Source: Nonomuraea sp. NBC_00507 (GTDB taxonomy: Bacteria; Actinomycetota; Actinomycetes; Streptosporangiales; Streptosporangiaceae). Taken from it: a stretch of DNA of 64,000 nt. Location of the stretch: positions 6,076,001-6,140,000 of the forward strand of contig NZ_CP107853.1 of NCBI RefSeq assembly GCF_036013525.1, given 5' to 3'. The notes under the pieces were generated by a model, which saw only the letters and a program-made list of their open reading frames with translations, was not told where the DNA came from and did no database searches. Shown in pieces: positions 11,354 through 18,250 of the stretch. The position numbers were made by a program, and so were the translations under genes. The stretch's first letter is position 1, and each line of letters starts with the position of its first letter.

Positions 11354-12259
11354 ATGATCCGAGGCGTCAGCCCCGTGCTGCCGACTCCCTTCCGCGCCGA
11401 TGGGTCCCTCGACCGCCGCTCCTTCGAGCGGCTGATCGCACACACCTGGGAACTGGGCATCGGCTCGGTCATGTTCCCGGGCTTCGCCTCGGAGTATTTC
11501 GCGCTGAGCGACCTGGAGCGGCTCTGGCTCCTTGCCGACCTGGCCGGGACCGTGCCACCGGGAGGCCTGCTGATCGCCTCCGTCGCCGAGCACGCCACGC
11601 ACCTCGCCGTCCGGCAGGTCAGGCGGTACGCCGACCTCGGCGCGGGCGCGATCAACGTCCTGCCGCCCCACTTCTGCGACCCTCCCCACGCCATGGTCCT
11701 CGACCATCTGGCCGCGGTGCTTCAGGCGGCTGGGCCGCTCCCGGTGGTCGTGCAGTTCGCCCCGCGCGGCACCGGCACCCGGCTCGATCCCGGCGACCTC
11801 GCGATGCTGCGCGCCGACCACCCCAACCTCGCCGCGGTGAAGGTCGAATGCCGCTCGCCCGGCTCCTACATCCGTGCGCTCACCCGGCACGGCGTGCCGT
11901 GCCTGGCCGGGAACGCGGGCATCGACCTTCCCGAAGCGCTGGAGGCGGGGGCGGTGGGCGTGCAGCCCGGGGCCGGCTTCATCGAGCTCTGCCTCCGGAT
12001 CCTGCGGCTGTGGGACACGGGGGAGCGCGCGGCCGCCCTGGACCTGCACGCGCGGCTCGCCGCCTGGCTGGAGTCGTGGTGGCCGGTGCCGGGCGTGCCG
12101 CTCGCGATGGGCAAGGCGATCGCCTGGCGGCGCGGCCTCATCGACGAGCCGCACTGCCGGGCGCCCGGCCCGGCGATCCCCTCCGGCCCGGGAGATCCGG
12201 CTCTGGCCGACGTGGACCGGTTCATCCGCGAATTCTCCCTCGACCGCCACACCCTGTAA
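11354..12259 (+). CDS. dihydrodipicolinate synthase/KDG aldolase superfamily protein
   Basis: TIM-barrel class I lyase of 301 residues. The Schiff-base lysine is Lys163 in AAVKVE, and the glutamate of the phosphate/carboxylate loop is kept (GFASEY). The tyrosine that normally acts as proton shuttle (YNVP in DapA, YNIP in NanA) is replaced by Phe135 in QFAPRG, so the chemistry may differ from DapA. Context suggests retro-aldol cleavage of a 2-keto-3-deoxy acid made by the preceding dehydratase. The ATG follows a strong GGAGGGAGGG. The substrate is unknown. Confidence 0.8.
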   Translation: MIRGVSPVLPTPFRADGSLDRRSFERLIAHTWELGIGSVMFPGFASEYFALSDLERLWLLADLAGTVPPGGLLIASVAEHATHLAVRQVRRYADLGAGAINVLPPHFCDPPHAMVLDHLAAVLQAAGPLPVVVQFAPRGTGTRLDPGDLAMLRADHPNLAAVKVECRSPGSYIRALTRHGVPCLAGNAGIDLPEALEAGAVGVQPGAGFIELCLRILRLWDTGERAAALDLHARLAAWLESWWPVPGVPLAMGKAIAWRRGLIDEPHCRAPGPAIPSGPGDPALADVDRFIREFSLDRHTL

Positions 12260-12279
12260 TGACGGTGGCCGGTCCTTTG

Positions 12280-12312
12280 CCGGGCGCCCGCCGTCGGGGT
12301 GCGGGCGCCCGG
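12280..12312. terminator. hairpin between convergent genes
   Basis: A perfect 12-bp stem (CCGGGCGCCCGC and its complement) with a 9-base loop lies between the stops of the DapA-like gene and the convergent epimerase gene. It has no T-tract, as is common in high-GC actinobacteria, and could act in both directions. Confidence 0.6.
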
Positions 12313-12319
12313 GCCCCGG

Positions 12320-13198
12320 TCACGCCGAGACGCGTTCCGCCTCGCGCCAGGTGAACTCCGGGCGCCAGCCGAGCACCCGGGCCGCTTTGCGGGTGTCCCA
12401 CAGGGACGCGTGCCCAGGCAGCGGCCGGCGGATGACGGTGTCCGGGTGGTGGCGGCGCAGGAGCTCTTCGGTGGGTACGTCGCTCAAGGTGTCGGCCGCG
12501 GCCACCCCGAACACCTCCCACCCGATGCCGTCGGCGGCCACCGCTGCGGCGAAGGCCCGGGCCAGGTCCCGCACCTCGACATACGCCCACAGGCCGCGAC
12601 GCAGGAAGCCCGGCTCCACCCGTTCCCTGAGCACCCGCTCCCGCAGCAGGCCGGGGGTGCCGATGGCGGGGAAGCGCAGCGCCGCGACCGACAGCCCGGT
12701 GGCTCGGTGGAACATCGCGCACGCGGCCTCGTCGGCCTGCTTGGACAGGGCGTAGCCGTCCTGCGGACGTGCCGGGTGCTCCTCGTCGAGGGGCGCGTAC
12801 AGCGGGGACAGCTCGTGCGGCCCACCGGAGATGCCGAGCACCGACCCGCTCGACGCCGTCACCACGCGCGGCACGCCCTCGTCGGCGGCGGCGTCGAGCA
12901 CGGCGTAGGTGGCCGCGGTGTTGGTGGTGTAGATCGTGTGTCCGGGGCCGGTGCGCGGGTTCGGCATGGCGGCGAGGTGGATGACGGCCTGGGCGCCCCG
13001 GAACACGGGCCGCAGTGCCCCGGGGTCCCTGACCGGCATGGTGTGCACCCGCACGCCCGGGGGCGTCGGCGCGGCCTCGCGGTCCACGCCGACCACCGGG
13101 ACGCCCGCCGCCACCAGGTGCTCGACGACGGCTCTGCCGAGCCGCCCCGCCGAGCCGGTGACGACGACGGCGTCCTGCCGATCGATCATGGTGCTCAT
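12320..13198 (-). CDS. NAD-dependent epimerase/dehydratase family protein (extended SDR)
   Basis: Extended short-chain dehydrogenase of 292 residues with the nucleotide-binding motif VTGSAGRLG near the N-terminus and the catalytic YALSK. The C-terminal LWDTRKAARVLGWRPEF is common in sugar epimerases and also resembles uronate dehydrogenases, which oxidise uronic acids to aldarolactones; that activity would fit a cluster with a lactonase and acid-sugar dehydratases but is inference. The ATG at 13198 overlaps the stop of the secreted glycosidase-like gene as ATGA, so the two are cotranscribed from the operator-bearing promoter region upstream of 14163. Confidence 0.82.
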   Translation of the reverse strand: MSTMIDRQDAVVVTGSAGRLGRAVVEHLVAAGVPVVGVDREAAPTPPGVRVHTMPVRDPGALRPVFRGAQAVIHLAAMPNPRTGPGHTIYTTNTAATYAVLDAAADEGVPRVVTASSGSVLGISGGPHELSPLYAPLDEEHPARPQDGYALSKQADEAACAMFHRATGLSVAALRFPAIGTPGLLRERVLRERVEPGFLRRGLWAYVEVRDLARAFAAAVAADGIGWEVFGVAAADTLSDVPTEELLRRHHPDTVIRRPLPGHASLWDTRKAARVLGWRPEFTWREAERVSA

Positions 13199-14163
13199 AT
13201 CACGTGGACGGATTCGGGGCGGTGGATGAGCTGCTTGAAGGTGTCGAGCCGTTCGCCGTCGAGCACCCAGGTGCCGTTCGGGGACTCCACCCCGGAGTTG
13301 AAGTACGACAGCGCGACCAGCCCCTGTTCCAGCGCGTACTCGTAGGCGTGGGTCAGCCAGGCGGCGGACTTGCCCGGCTCCTGGTAGGCGTAGCGGACGC
13401 CGTACTCGGCCACGAACAGCGGCTTGCCCCACTGGCGGCAGGTGGCGATGGGCTCGCCCCAGATCCTTTCCGGGGTCTTCCACGGACGGTAGTTGGGCTC
13501 CGTGGTGTCGTACGTCCACCAGGGGTTGTAGTCGTCGACGCCGATGAGGTCGGCCTCCGGGATGTGCCACGCTTCGACGTCGTCGCCGCCCTGCCAGATC
13601 CAGCCGTTGAGAATCGGGGTCACCGCGATGTTCGGGAAGCGGTGCAGGATCGGGGCGGCGTGCGTGTACATCGCCCGGTAGGCCGCAGGTGTCTGCTCGC
13701 CGCGCGGCTCGTGGTGCAGGCAGAACCACACCGGGCCCGGCACGCTGCCGAGACCTGCGGCCACGTTGCGCAGCCAGCCGTCGTGCTTGCCGTCGGCCAC
13801 CTCCTGCCACGGGCCGGGCAGCTTGGTGGAGATGACGGGTACGCGATGGTTGTTGATGTCGTCGAGGGCGACCCGCCGCATGTCGCGCCACTGCTCGTCG
13901 TGGACGTACTTGAAGTAGCTGCGGTGGCAGCCGAGCGTCGTGCCGATGCCCTTCTCGAAGTCCGGCACCGTCTGCTGCGGGCCCATCGAGGACCCGTACA
14001 CGATCTTGCCCGTGCCCGGGTCACCCGGGAAGCGGCCACTGCGCCACCAGGGCGTGGCCGCCGCGGCGGGGGCGGGGGGCAGCAGGCCGAGGCCCGCGGC
14101 GCCGAGCGCGGCCGCGCCGCCGAGCAGGATCGAACGCCGCGAGGGCATGGTGTCGTCGGTCAT
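13195..14163 (-). CDS. secreted (Tat) glycoside-hydrolase-like TIM-barrel protein
   Basis: 322 residues with a twin-arginine signal (SRRSILLGGAAALG, then an Ala-rich cleavage region). The body looks like a clan-A glycosidase, most like GH26: HHEPRGEQ could carry the acid/base Glu and FVAEYG the nucleophile Glu, with a WIWQGG strand between. It probably hydrolyses a polysaccharide outside the cell to feed the importer; substrate and exact family are not certain. The start follows AGGAGGAG by 5 bases. An operator of the cluster's repeat family lies 31-51 bases upstream. Confidence 0.7.
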   Translation of the reverse strand: MTDDTMPSRRSILLGGAAALGAAGLGLLPPAPAAAATPWWRSGRFPGDPGTGKIVYGSSMGPQQTVPDFEKGIGTTLGCHRSYFKYVHDEQWRDMRRVALDDINNHRVPVISTKLPGPWQEVADGKHDGWLRNVAAGLGSVPGPVWFCLHHEPRGEQTPAAYRAMYTHAAPILHRFPNIAVTPILNGWIWQGGDDVEAWHIPEADLIGVDDYNPWWTYDTTEPNYRPWKTPERIWGEPIATCRQWGKPLFVAEYGVRYAYQEPGKSAAWLTHAYEYALEQGLVALSYFNSGVESPNGTWVLDGERLDTFKQLIHRPESVHVI

Positions 14164-14193
14164 AGCGCTCCTCCTTCAAACAAAGCCAGGATA

Positions 14194-14214
14194 TAAACTT
14201 CTAACAGAAGTTAA
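14194..14214. promoter_or_regulatory. operator upstream of the glycosidase-like gene
   Basis: Inverted repeat of 21 bases, half-sites TAAACTTCTA and CAGAAGTTAA around one base. It is the closest copy to the inferred consensus (about 19 of 21 positions). On the minus strand it contains TAACTT, placed as a possible -10; no convincing -35 is seen. Confidence 0.6.
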
Positions 14215-14262
14215 TCGGCGTGACCAGCCCCTGGTACGATCTTCTACAGGACGGCGCGCCCG

Positions 14263-14311
14263 TTTACGGGATCGGGCCTGCGGCTCTTTAATTTCAAGAC
14301 ACAGAAAATCT
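14263..14311 (+). promoter_or_regulatory. promoter/operator of the ROK regulator gene
   Basis: TTTACG (14263-14268) and TTTAAT (14287-14292) are 18 bases apart. A degenerate copy of the operator with a 4-base spacer occupies 14288-14311 (half-sites TTAATTTCAA and CAGAAAATCT). This suggests the regulator controls its own gene. Confidence 0.45.
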
Positions 14312-14334
14312 GCCGACGGCGGGCAAGGGGAGTG

Positions 14335-15537
14335 ATGGCCATGCGTAGCCCGAGCGCGGCCCCCCGGGCCGCCGTGACGCTTGACGTGCGCAGGCACAAC
14401 GTGGCCGCGCTGCTGCGGGCCCTGCTCAGGGAAGGGCCCGCGCCGCGCATCGATCTCGCCGAGCGGCTCTCGCTGAGCTCCGGGGCGACGACCCGCATCA
14501 CGGCCGAGCTGACCCGGGCCGGCCTGCTGGAAGAGCTGCCCGCACTCCCGTCGCGCGACGCCGGCCGCCCCCGCGTGCCGCTCGACCTCGCCTCCGCGCG
14601 TTTCCACGCCGTGGGCATCCACGTCGGCCTGCGGCGCACCACCATCGGCCTGGTGGACCTGCGCGGCCGTCTCGTCGGGGAGCCGGTGCGGATCGCGCAC
14701 GACGGCGAGCTCGACCCCGCGGTCGTGGTCGCCGAGGCCGCCGAGCGCGTGGCCGAGCTGGCCGCCGACACCTCCGCGCGGATCCTCGGCACCGGCTTCA
14801 CCACCGTCGGCCGGGTCGACGTGGCCTCCGGCCGGATAAGAGAGCAGGACGTGCTCGGCTGGACCGACGTCGACATCCCGGACCTGGCGGCCGGTCGCTT
14901 TCCCGGCCTGCTCGTCGTCGAGTCGACCCAGCGCGCTCTGTGCAGGGCCGAGATGTGGTTCGGGGCCGATCAGGGCGTGCAGGATTTCGTGCACCTGTTC
15001 ATCGGCAACGTGATCGGCGCGGGTCTCGTCATCGGTCGCGAGCTCTACCACGGGCAGGGTGAGGGCGCCGGGCAGATCGCCCATCTCCCGCTGTCCCGGC
15101 CCGCCCAGATGCCCTGCGAGTGCGGCCGCGGCGGTTGTCTCATGTCGGTGGCGGGGGATCGCGCCGTCGTCGGCAGGGCCGTGCGGGAGGGGTTGCTCAG
15201 GGAGGGGCAGTCGGTCCACGACCTGGCCGAGCTCGCCCGCGGTGGCGATGCCCTGGCCGACTACCTGCTGCGCGACCGCGCCCGCGCGATCGGGGAAGCC
15301 GTCGTGATCGTGATGGATCTGCTCGCCCCCGATCAGGTCATCATCTTCGGCACGCCGTTGCTCGTTCCCGACCACATCACCGAGATCCGCGGGGAGGCGC
15401 GGCGATGGGTGCGCCGGGAGTTCGACGCCGACAAGGTGATCAAGCCGAGCGCCCTCGACGACAACGCACCGGTGATCTCCGCCGCCACCTGTGTGCTCGA
15501 GCGTTTCTACGCCGACCCGTTCGCGCTCATCGGCTGA
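14335..15537 (+). CDS. ROK-family transcriptional repressor (NagC/XylR type)
   Basis: About 400 residues: an N-terminal winged helix-turn-helix (roughly residues 15-70, with RIDLAERLSLSSGATTRI as the recognition part) joined to a ROK sugar-kinase-like domain. The zinc motif CECGRGGC is present, but the usual following Glu is replaced (CLMS rather than CLEA). It is centrally placed among the acid-sugar genes and is the best candidate to bind the inverted repeats at 10057, 10160, 14194, 14288 and 16574; the ligand is probably a sugar or sugar acid from the pathway. The ATG at 14335 is preceded by AAGGGG; GTG 14332 and ATG 14341 are alternatives. Confidence 0.88.
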   Translation: MAMRSPSAAPRAAVTLDVRRHNVAALLRALLREGPAPRIDLAERLSLSSGATTRITAELTRAGLLEELPALPSRDAGRPRVPLDLASARFHAVGIHVGLRRTTIGLVDLRGRLVGEPVRIAHDGELDPAVVVAEAAERVAELAADTSARILGTGFTTVGRVDVASGRIREQDVLGWTDVDIPDLAAGRFPGLLVVESTQRALCRAEMWFGADQGVQDFVHLFIGNVIGAGLVIGRELYHGQGEGAGQIAHLPLSRPAQMPCECGRGGCLMSVAGDRAVVGRAVREGLLREGQSVHDLAELARGGDALADYLLRDRARAIGEAVVIVMDLLAPDQVIIFGTPLLVPDHITEIRGEARRWVRREFDADKVIKPSALDDNAPVISAATCVLERFYADPFALIG

Positions 15538-15549
15538 GCACCGCCCGGT

Positions 15550-15573
15550 CAATTTTCTGCTGGCTGGAATTAA
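15550..15573. promoter_or_regulatory. operator-like inverted repeat in convergent intergenic region
   Basis: Half-sites CAATTTTCTG and CTGGAATTAA around a 4-base spacer match the operator form found upstream of the ROK and BTRD1 genes. No promoter elements are recognised around it, and both flanking genes end here, so its role is unclear. Confidence 0.4.
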
Positions 15574-15651
15574 GTGCGGACGGCCGGTGGCGCCGGTCAG
15601 GCGGACCGGACGTGAGCCGCGCAGGTGAAGCGCGTCCATGCTGCCGCCGGA

Positions 15652-15672
15652 TTGATTTGTGTCGGAAGTTTA
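15652..15672. promoter_or_regulatory. second operator-like repeat in convergent intergenic region
   Basis: Half-sites TTGATTTGTG and CGGAAGTTTA around one base match about 15 of 20 consensus positions. The repeat abuts the hairpin at 15672-15707. Confidence 0.4.
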
Positions 15673-15707
15673 TGGCTGGTCCCTGCCACCAGGCAGGGAC
15701 CAGCCAT
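15672..15707. terminator. strong hairpin, terminator of the BTRD1 gene and possibly of the ROK gene
   Basis: A perfect 16-bp stem (ATGGCTGGTCCCTGCC and its complement) with a 4-base ACCA loop lies just beyond the stop of the minus-strand BTRD1 gene. No T-tract follows. Confidence 0.7.
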
Positions 15708-15719
15708 CCCCCGGCCGTG

Positions 15720-16550
15720 TCAGGTCTTCACGAAGACGGCCGCGTAGCGCCCGCTTTCGCTGTTCACCTGCACGGGGTACAGGCCTCGGGCGCGCTGCTG
15801 GTCGAAGCGCTTCTGGTAGCCGGAGCTCGACATCTCGATGTAGTGGGCCCAGGAACGCAGGCCGTCCTTGCGCCAGACGGCCGCGTACGTGCCGTCCGGG
15901 CCTACGGCCACCTGCGTCGGCCGGAAGCCCTGCCTGAGGCGCTTGGCGACCTCGGCCTCGTGCTGCTTGGCCGTCTTCCCGTAGGTGTAGTACCAGCCTC
16001 CGCCGGTGTTGGCCGTCCAGACGCCCACGTAACGCGGGCTGGCGGCGCTGCCGTACACGTCGACGGAGGACAGCGTGTAGCCGGTCGAGGCCGCCTTCTG
16101 GTTGACCGACGCGAACTGGCGGGCCGTCAACCCGTGCCTCGCGAAGTGCTTCCCGCTCTTCTTCTCGAAGACGGCGGCGAAGACCGCGCCACTGCCGGAG
16201 CCGGTCGCGGAGACCGAGATGGGCTGGTAGCCCTTCTTCGCGAACTCGTTGAACCGGCTCTGGTAGCCGGGGCCGGACATGCCCTGATAGATCGCCCAGG
16301 CGGGGCTGCTGCCCTTGACCCAGACCGCCGCGTACCGGCCACCGGCCGAGACGTTGACCGTGATGGGGTGGTAGCCCTGCTTCTTGAGCGTTCTGGCGTA
16401 GGTGGTCTGACGGCCCGCGCTTGCCGCGTGATAGGCGACGAAGGCCGGCGTCGCCGTCGCCTCCGCGTGCGCGGGCGAGACGGCCGCCGTGGAGATCACG
16501 ACACCGGCCGTCACCGTCGTGACGGCGGCGATTCTGCTGATTGTCGGCAT
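15720..16550 (-). CDS. secreted bacterial tandem-repeat (BTRD1-like) protein
   Basis: 276 residues with a Sec signal peptide ending SPAHA. The mature part is built of about five repeats of roughly 45 residues, each with a GY-x-P-x-x-V strand and a YAAVWVK-like strand (for example GRYAAVWVK, GTYAAVWRK, GRYAAVFVK). This resembles Pfam BTRD1 repeats that accompany secreted serine hydrolases; here no hydrolase domain is attached. Function is unknown; carbohydrate or surface binding is speculation. The ATG follows GGAGGGG. The gene has its own promoter with the cluster operator, so it appears coregulated with the sugar genes. Confidence 0.72.
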   Translation of the reverse strand: MPTISRIAAVTTVTAGVVISTAAVSPAHAEATATPAFVAYHAASAGRQTTYARTLKKQGYHPITVNVSAGGRYAAVWVKGSSPAWAIYQGMSGPGYQSRFNEFAKKGYQPISVSATGSGSGAVFAAVFEKKSGKHFARHGLTARQFASVNQKAASTGYTLSSVDVYGSAASPRYVGVWTANTGGGWYYTYGKTAKQHEAEVAKRLRQGFRPTQVAVGPDGTYAAVWRKDGLRSWAHYIEMSSSGYQKRFDQQRARGLYPVQVNSESGRYAAVFVKT

Positions 16551-16573
16551 TTCCCCTCCGAGGGTGCTGAATC

Positions 16574-16621
16574 GTATTTTCTGCCATCGGAAGTTAACTG
16601 AAGTCTGACTGGGACTGTCAA
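16574..16621 (-). promoter_or_regulatory. promoter/operator of the BTRD1 gene
   Basis: On the minus strand TTGACA (16621-16616) lies 18 bases before TTAACT (or 19 before TAACTT), inside an operator repeat at 16574-16597 (half-sites GTATTTTCTG and CGGAAGTTAA, 4-base spacer). This is the same arrangement as at 10057-10100. Confidence 0.55.
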
Positions 16622-16660
16622 CCCGAGTTAGCTGATTCCTGGAGATAATTCCGGACCGGC

Positions 16661-18232
16661 TCAGGGGCGCCAGGGCCGTGCCCCGCAGCGCCGGGCCCAC
16701 TCCTCGTACATCCCGGCCATACGTGTCACCTGCGGCCTGTTCACGCTCGCAAGGTCGTGCAGCTCGGTGCGGTCCTCCGCCATGTCGTAGAGCTCCCAGT
16801 CGCTCCCGTACGCGTTGACCAGCTTCCAGCGGCCGTGCCGCACGGCCCGGTTGCCTTCGTGCTCGAAGAACAGCGGTCTCGCGCGCGACCACGGCCGGCC
16901 GTCGATGAGCGGCAGGAAGCTCTCGCCTTCCAGCGGGGTGATCTCGTGGCCGCCGAACTCGGTGGGATAGGCGGCTCCTGCGGCGTCCAGGCAGGTGGCG
17001 AAGATGTCGATGAAGTGTGCCGGCTCGTGCACGACGCCGGGTCTGACGATCCTGGCCGGCCAGCTGACGATGAACGGCGTGGAGATGCCGCCCTCGTGCA
17101 CCCACCGTTTGAACCGCCGGAACGGGCTGTTGCTGGCGTTGGCCCAGGAGCGGCCATAGCTCATGAAGGTGTCGGCCGGTCCGGAGCGCAGGTCCGGGAT
17201 GTTGCCCACCCGGATCGAGCGTCCGTCGAGCGGGTCCGTGCCGTACCTGAACGGTTCGTCCGGGTTGTTGTCCTCGCGGAGGAACTCGGCGCATCCGCCG
17301 TTGTCGGAGGCGAACATGACGAGCGTGTCGTCGCGCAGGCCCAGCTCGCCCAGGCGATCCAGGATGCGCCCGATCCCGGCGTCCATGCCGGTGATCTGCG
17401 CGGCGTACGTGGCCATCCGCCGGTCTTCCCACTCCCGGTGCGGAGCCTCCTCCCACGGCGGGGAGTCCTTGTCCCGTGGCGTGATCCGCCAGCCGGGATC
17501 GACCAGCCCGAGGCCCTTCAGCTCCTCGTGCCTGCCGGTTCGGATGGCGTCCCACCCGTCGCGGTAGGCGCCTTCGTAGCGGGCGATGTCCTCTTCCGGC
17601 GCGTGCAGCGGCCAGTGCGGGGCCGTGTAGGTGACATGGAGAAAGAACGGCCGGCCGGCCGCCGCGGCCTGCTCCACCATGCGCACGGCGTTGTCGGTGA
17701 TCGCGTCGGTCAGGTAGTAGCCGGAGGCCTGGAGCGGGACGAACGTGTCGTCGCGCATCAGGGTGCGGGGATAGAAATAGCTGCCGGCTCCCGAGACGAT
17801 GCCGTAGAACCGGTCGAATCCCCGCTGCGTGGGCAGCGGATGCGTGGCGTCGCCAGGACGCCAGCTGCCGGGGTCGAGGATGTTGTAGGCGCCGCCCACG
17901 TGCCATTTCCCCGACATCAGCGTGGTGTAGCCGTGCGTCCGCAGGGCCTCGGCGACGGTGACGCAACTCCGGTTGAGGAAGCCCTGGTAGGAGGGCACGC
18001 CCAGGTTCTCCATCATGTGCCCGACGCCGGTCTGGTGCGCGTAGAGGCCGGTCAGCAGGGAGGCGCGGGACGGGCAGCAACGGGCGGCGTTGTACATCTG
18101 CGTGAAGCGGATCCCGGAGAAGCCGAGCCGGTCGAGGTTCGGGGTCCGGATCTCGGAGCCGTAGCAGCCGAGGTCGGAGAACCCCAAGTCGTCGGCCAGG
18201 ATCAGGACGATGTTGGGCGGGCTCGTGTTCAT
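16661..18232 (-). CDS. sulfatase (formylglycine-dependent, arylsulfatase type)
   Basis: 523 residues of the alkaline phosphatase/sulfatase superfamily. ILADDLGFSDLGCYG carries the metal-binding Asp pair, and CCPSR (residues 52-56) is the C-x-P-x-R signature in which Cys52 would be converted to formylglycine; MSGKWHVGG and FASDNGG are further active-site strands. No signal peptide is visible, so it is probably cytoplasmic and acts on imported sulfated sugars. The ATG at 18232 follows GGAGTGAGG. It starts 18 bases after the sialidase gene on the same strand and may be cotranscribed with it. The activating enzyme FGE is not in the window. Confidence 0.9.
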   Translation of the reverse strand: MNTSPPNIVLILADDLGFSDLGCYGSEIRTPNLDRLGFSGIRFTQMYNAARCCPSRASLLTGLYAHQTGVGHMMENLGVPSYQGFLNRSCVTVAEALRTHGYTTLMSGKWHVGGAYNILDPGSWRPGDATHPLPTQRGFDRFYGIVSGAGSYFYPRTLMRDDTFVPLQASGYYLTDAITDNAVRMVEQAAAAGRPFFLHVTYTAPHWPLHAPEEDIARYEGAYRDGWDAIRTGRHEELKGLGLVDPGWRITPRDKDSPPWEEAPHREWEDRRMATYAAQITGMDAGIGRILDRLGELGLRDDTLVMFASDNGGCAEFLREDNNPDEPFRYGTDPLDGRSIRVGNIPDLRSGPADTFMSYGRSWANASNSPFRRFKRWVHEGGISTPFIVSWPARIVRPGVVHEPAHFIDIFATCLDAAGAAYPTEFGGHEITPLEGESFLPLIDGRPWSRARPLFFEHEGNRAVRHGRWKLVNAYGSDWELYDMAEDRTELHDLASVNRPQVTRMAGMYEEWARRCGARPWRP

Positions 18233-18250
18233 GGCCTCACTCCGTACTGT

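Noticed and set aside
14231..14252. another ROK operator copy around ATCTTCTACAGGA
   Set aside because: The half-sites match only in the core, the central base is missing and the outer TTAA arms are absent.
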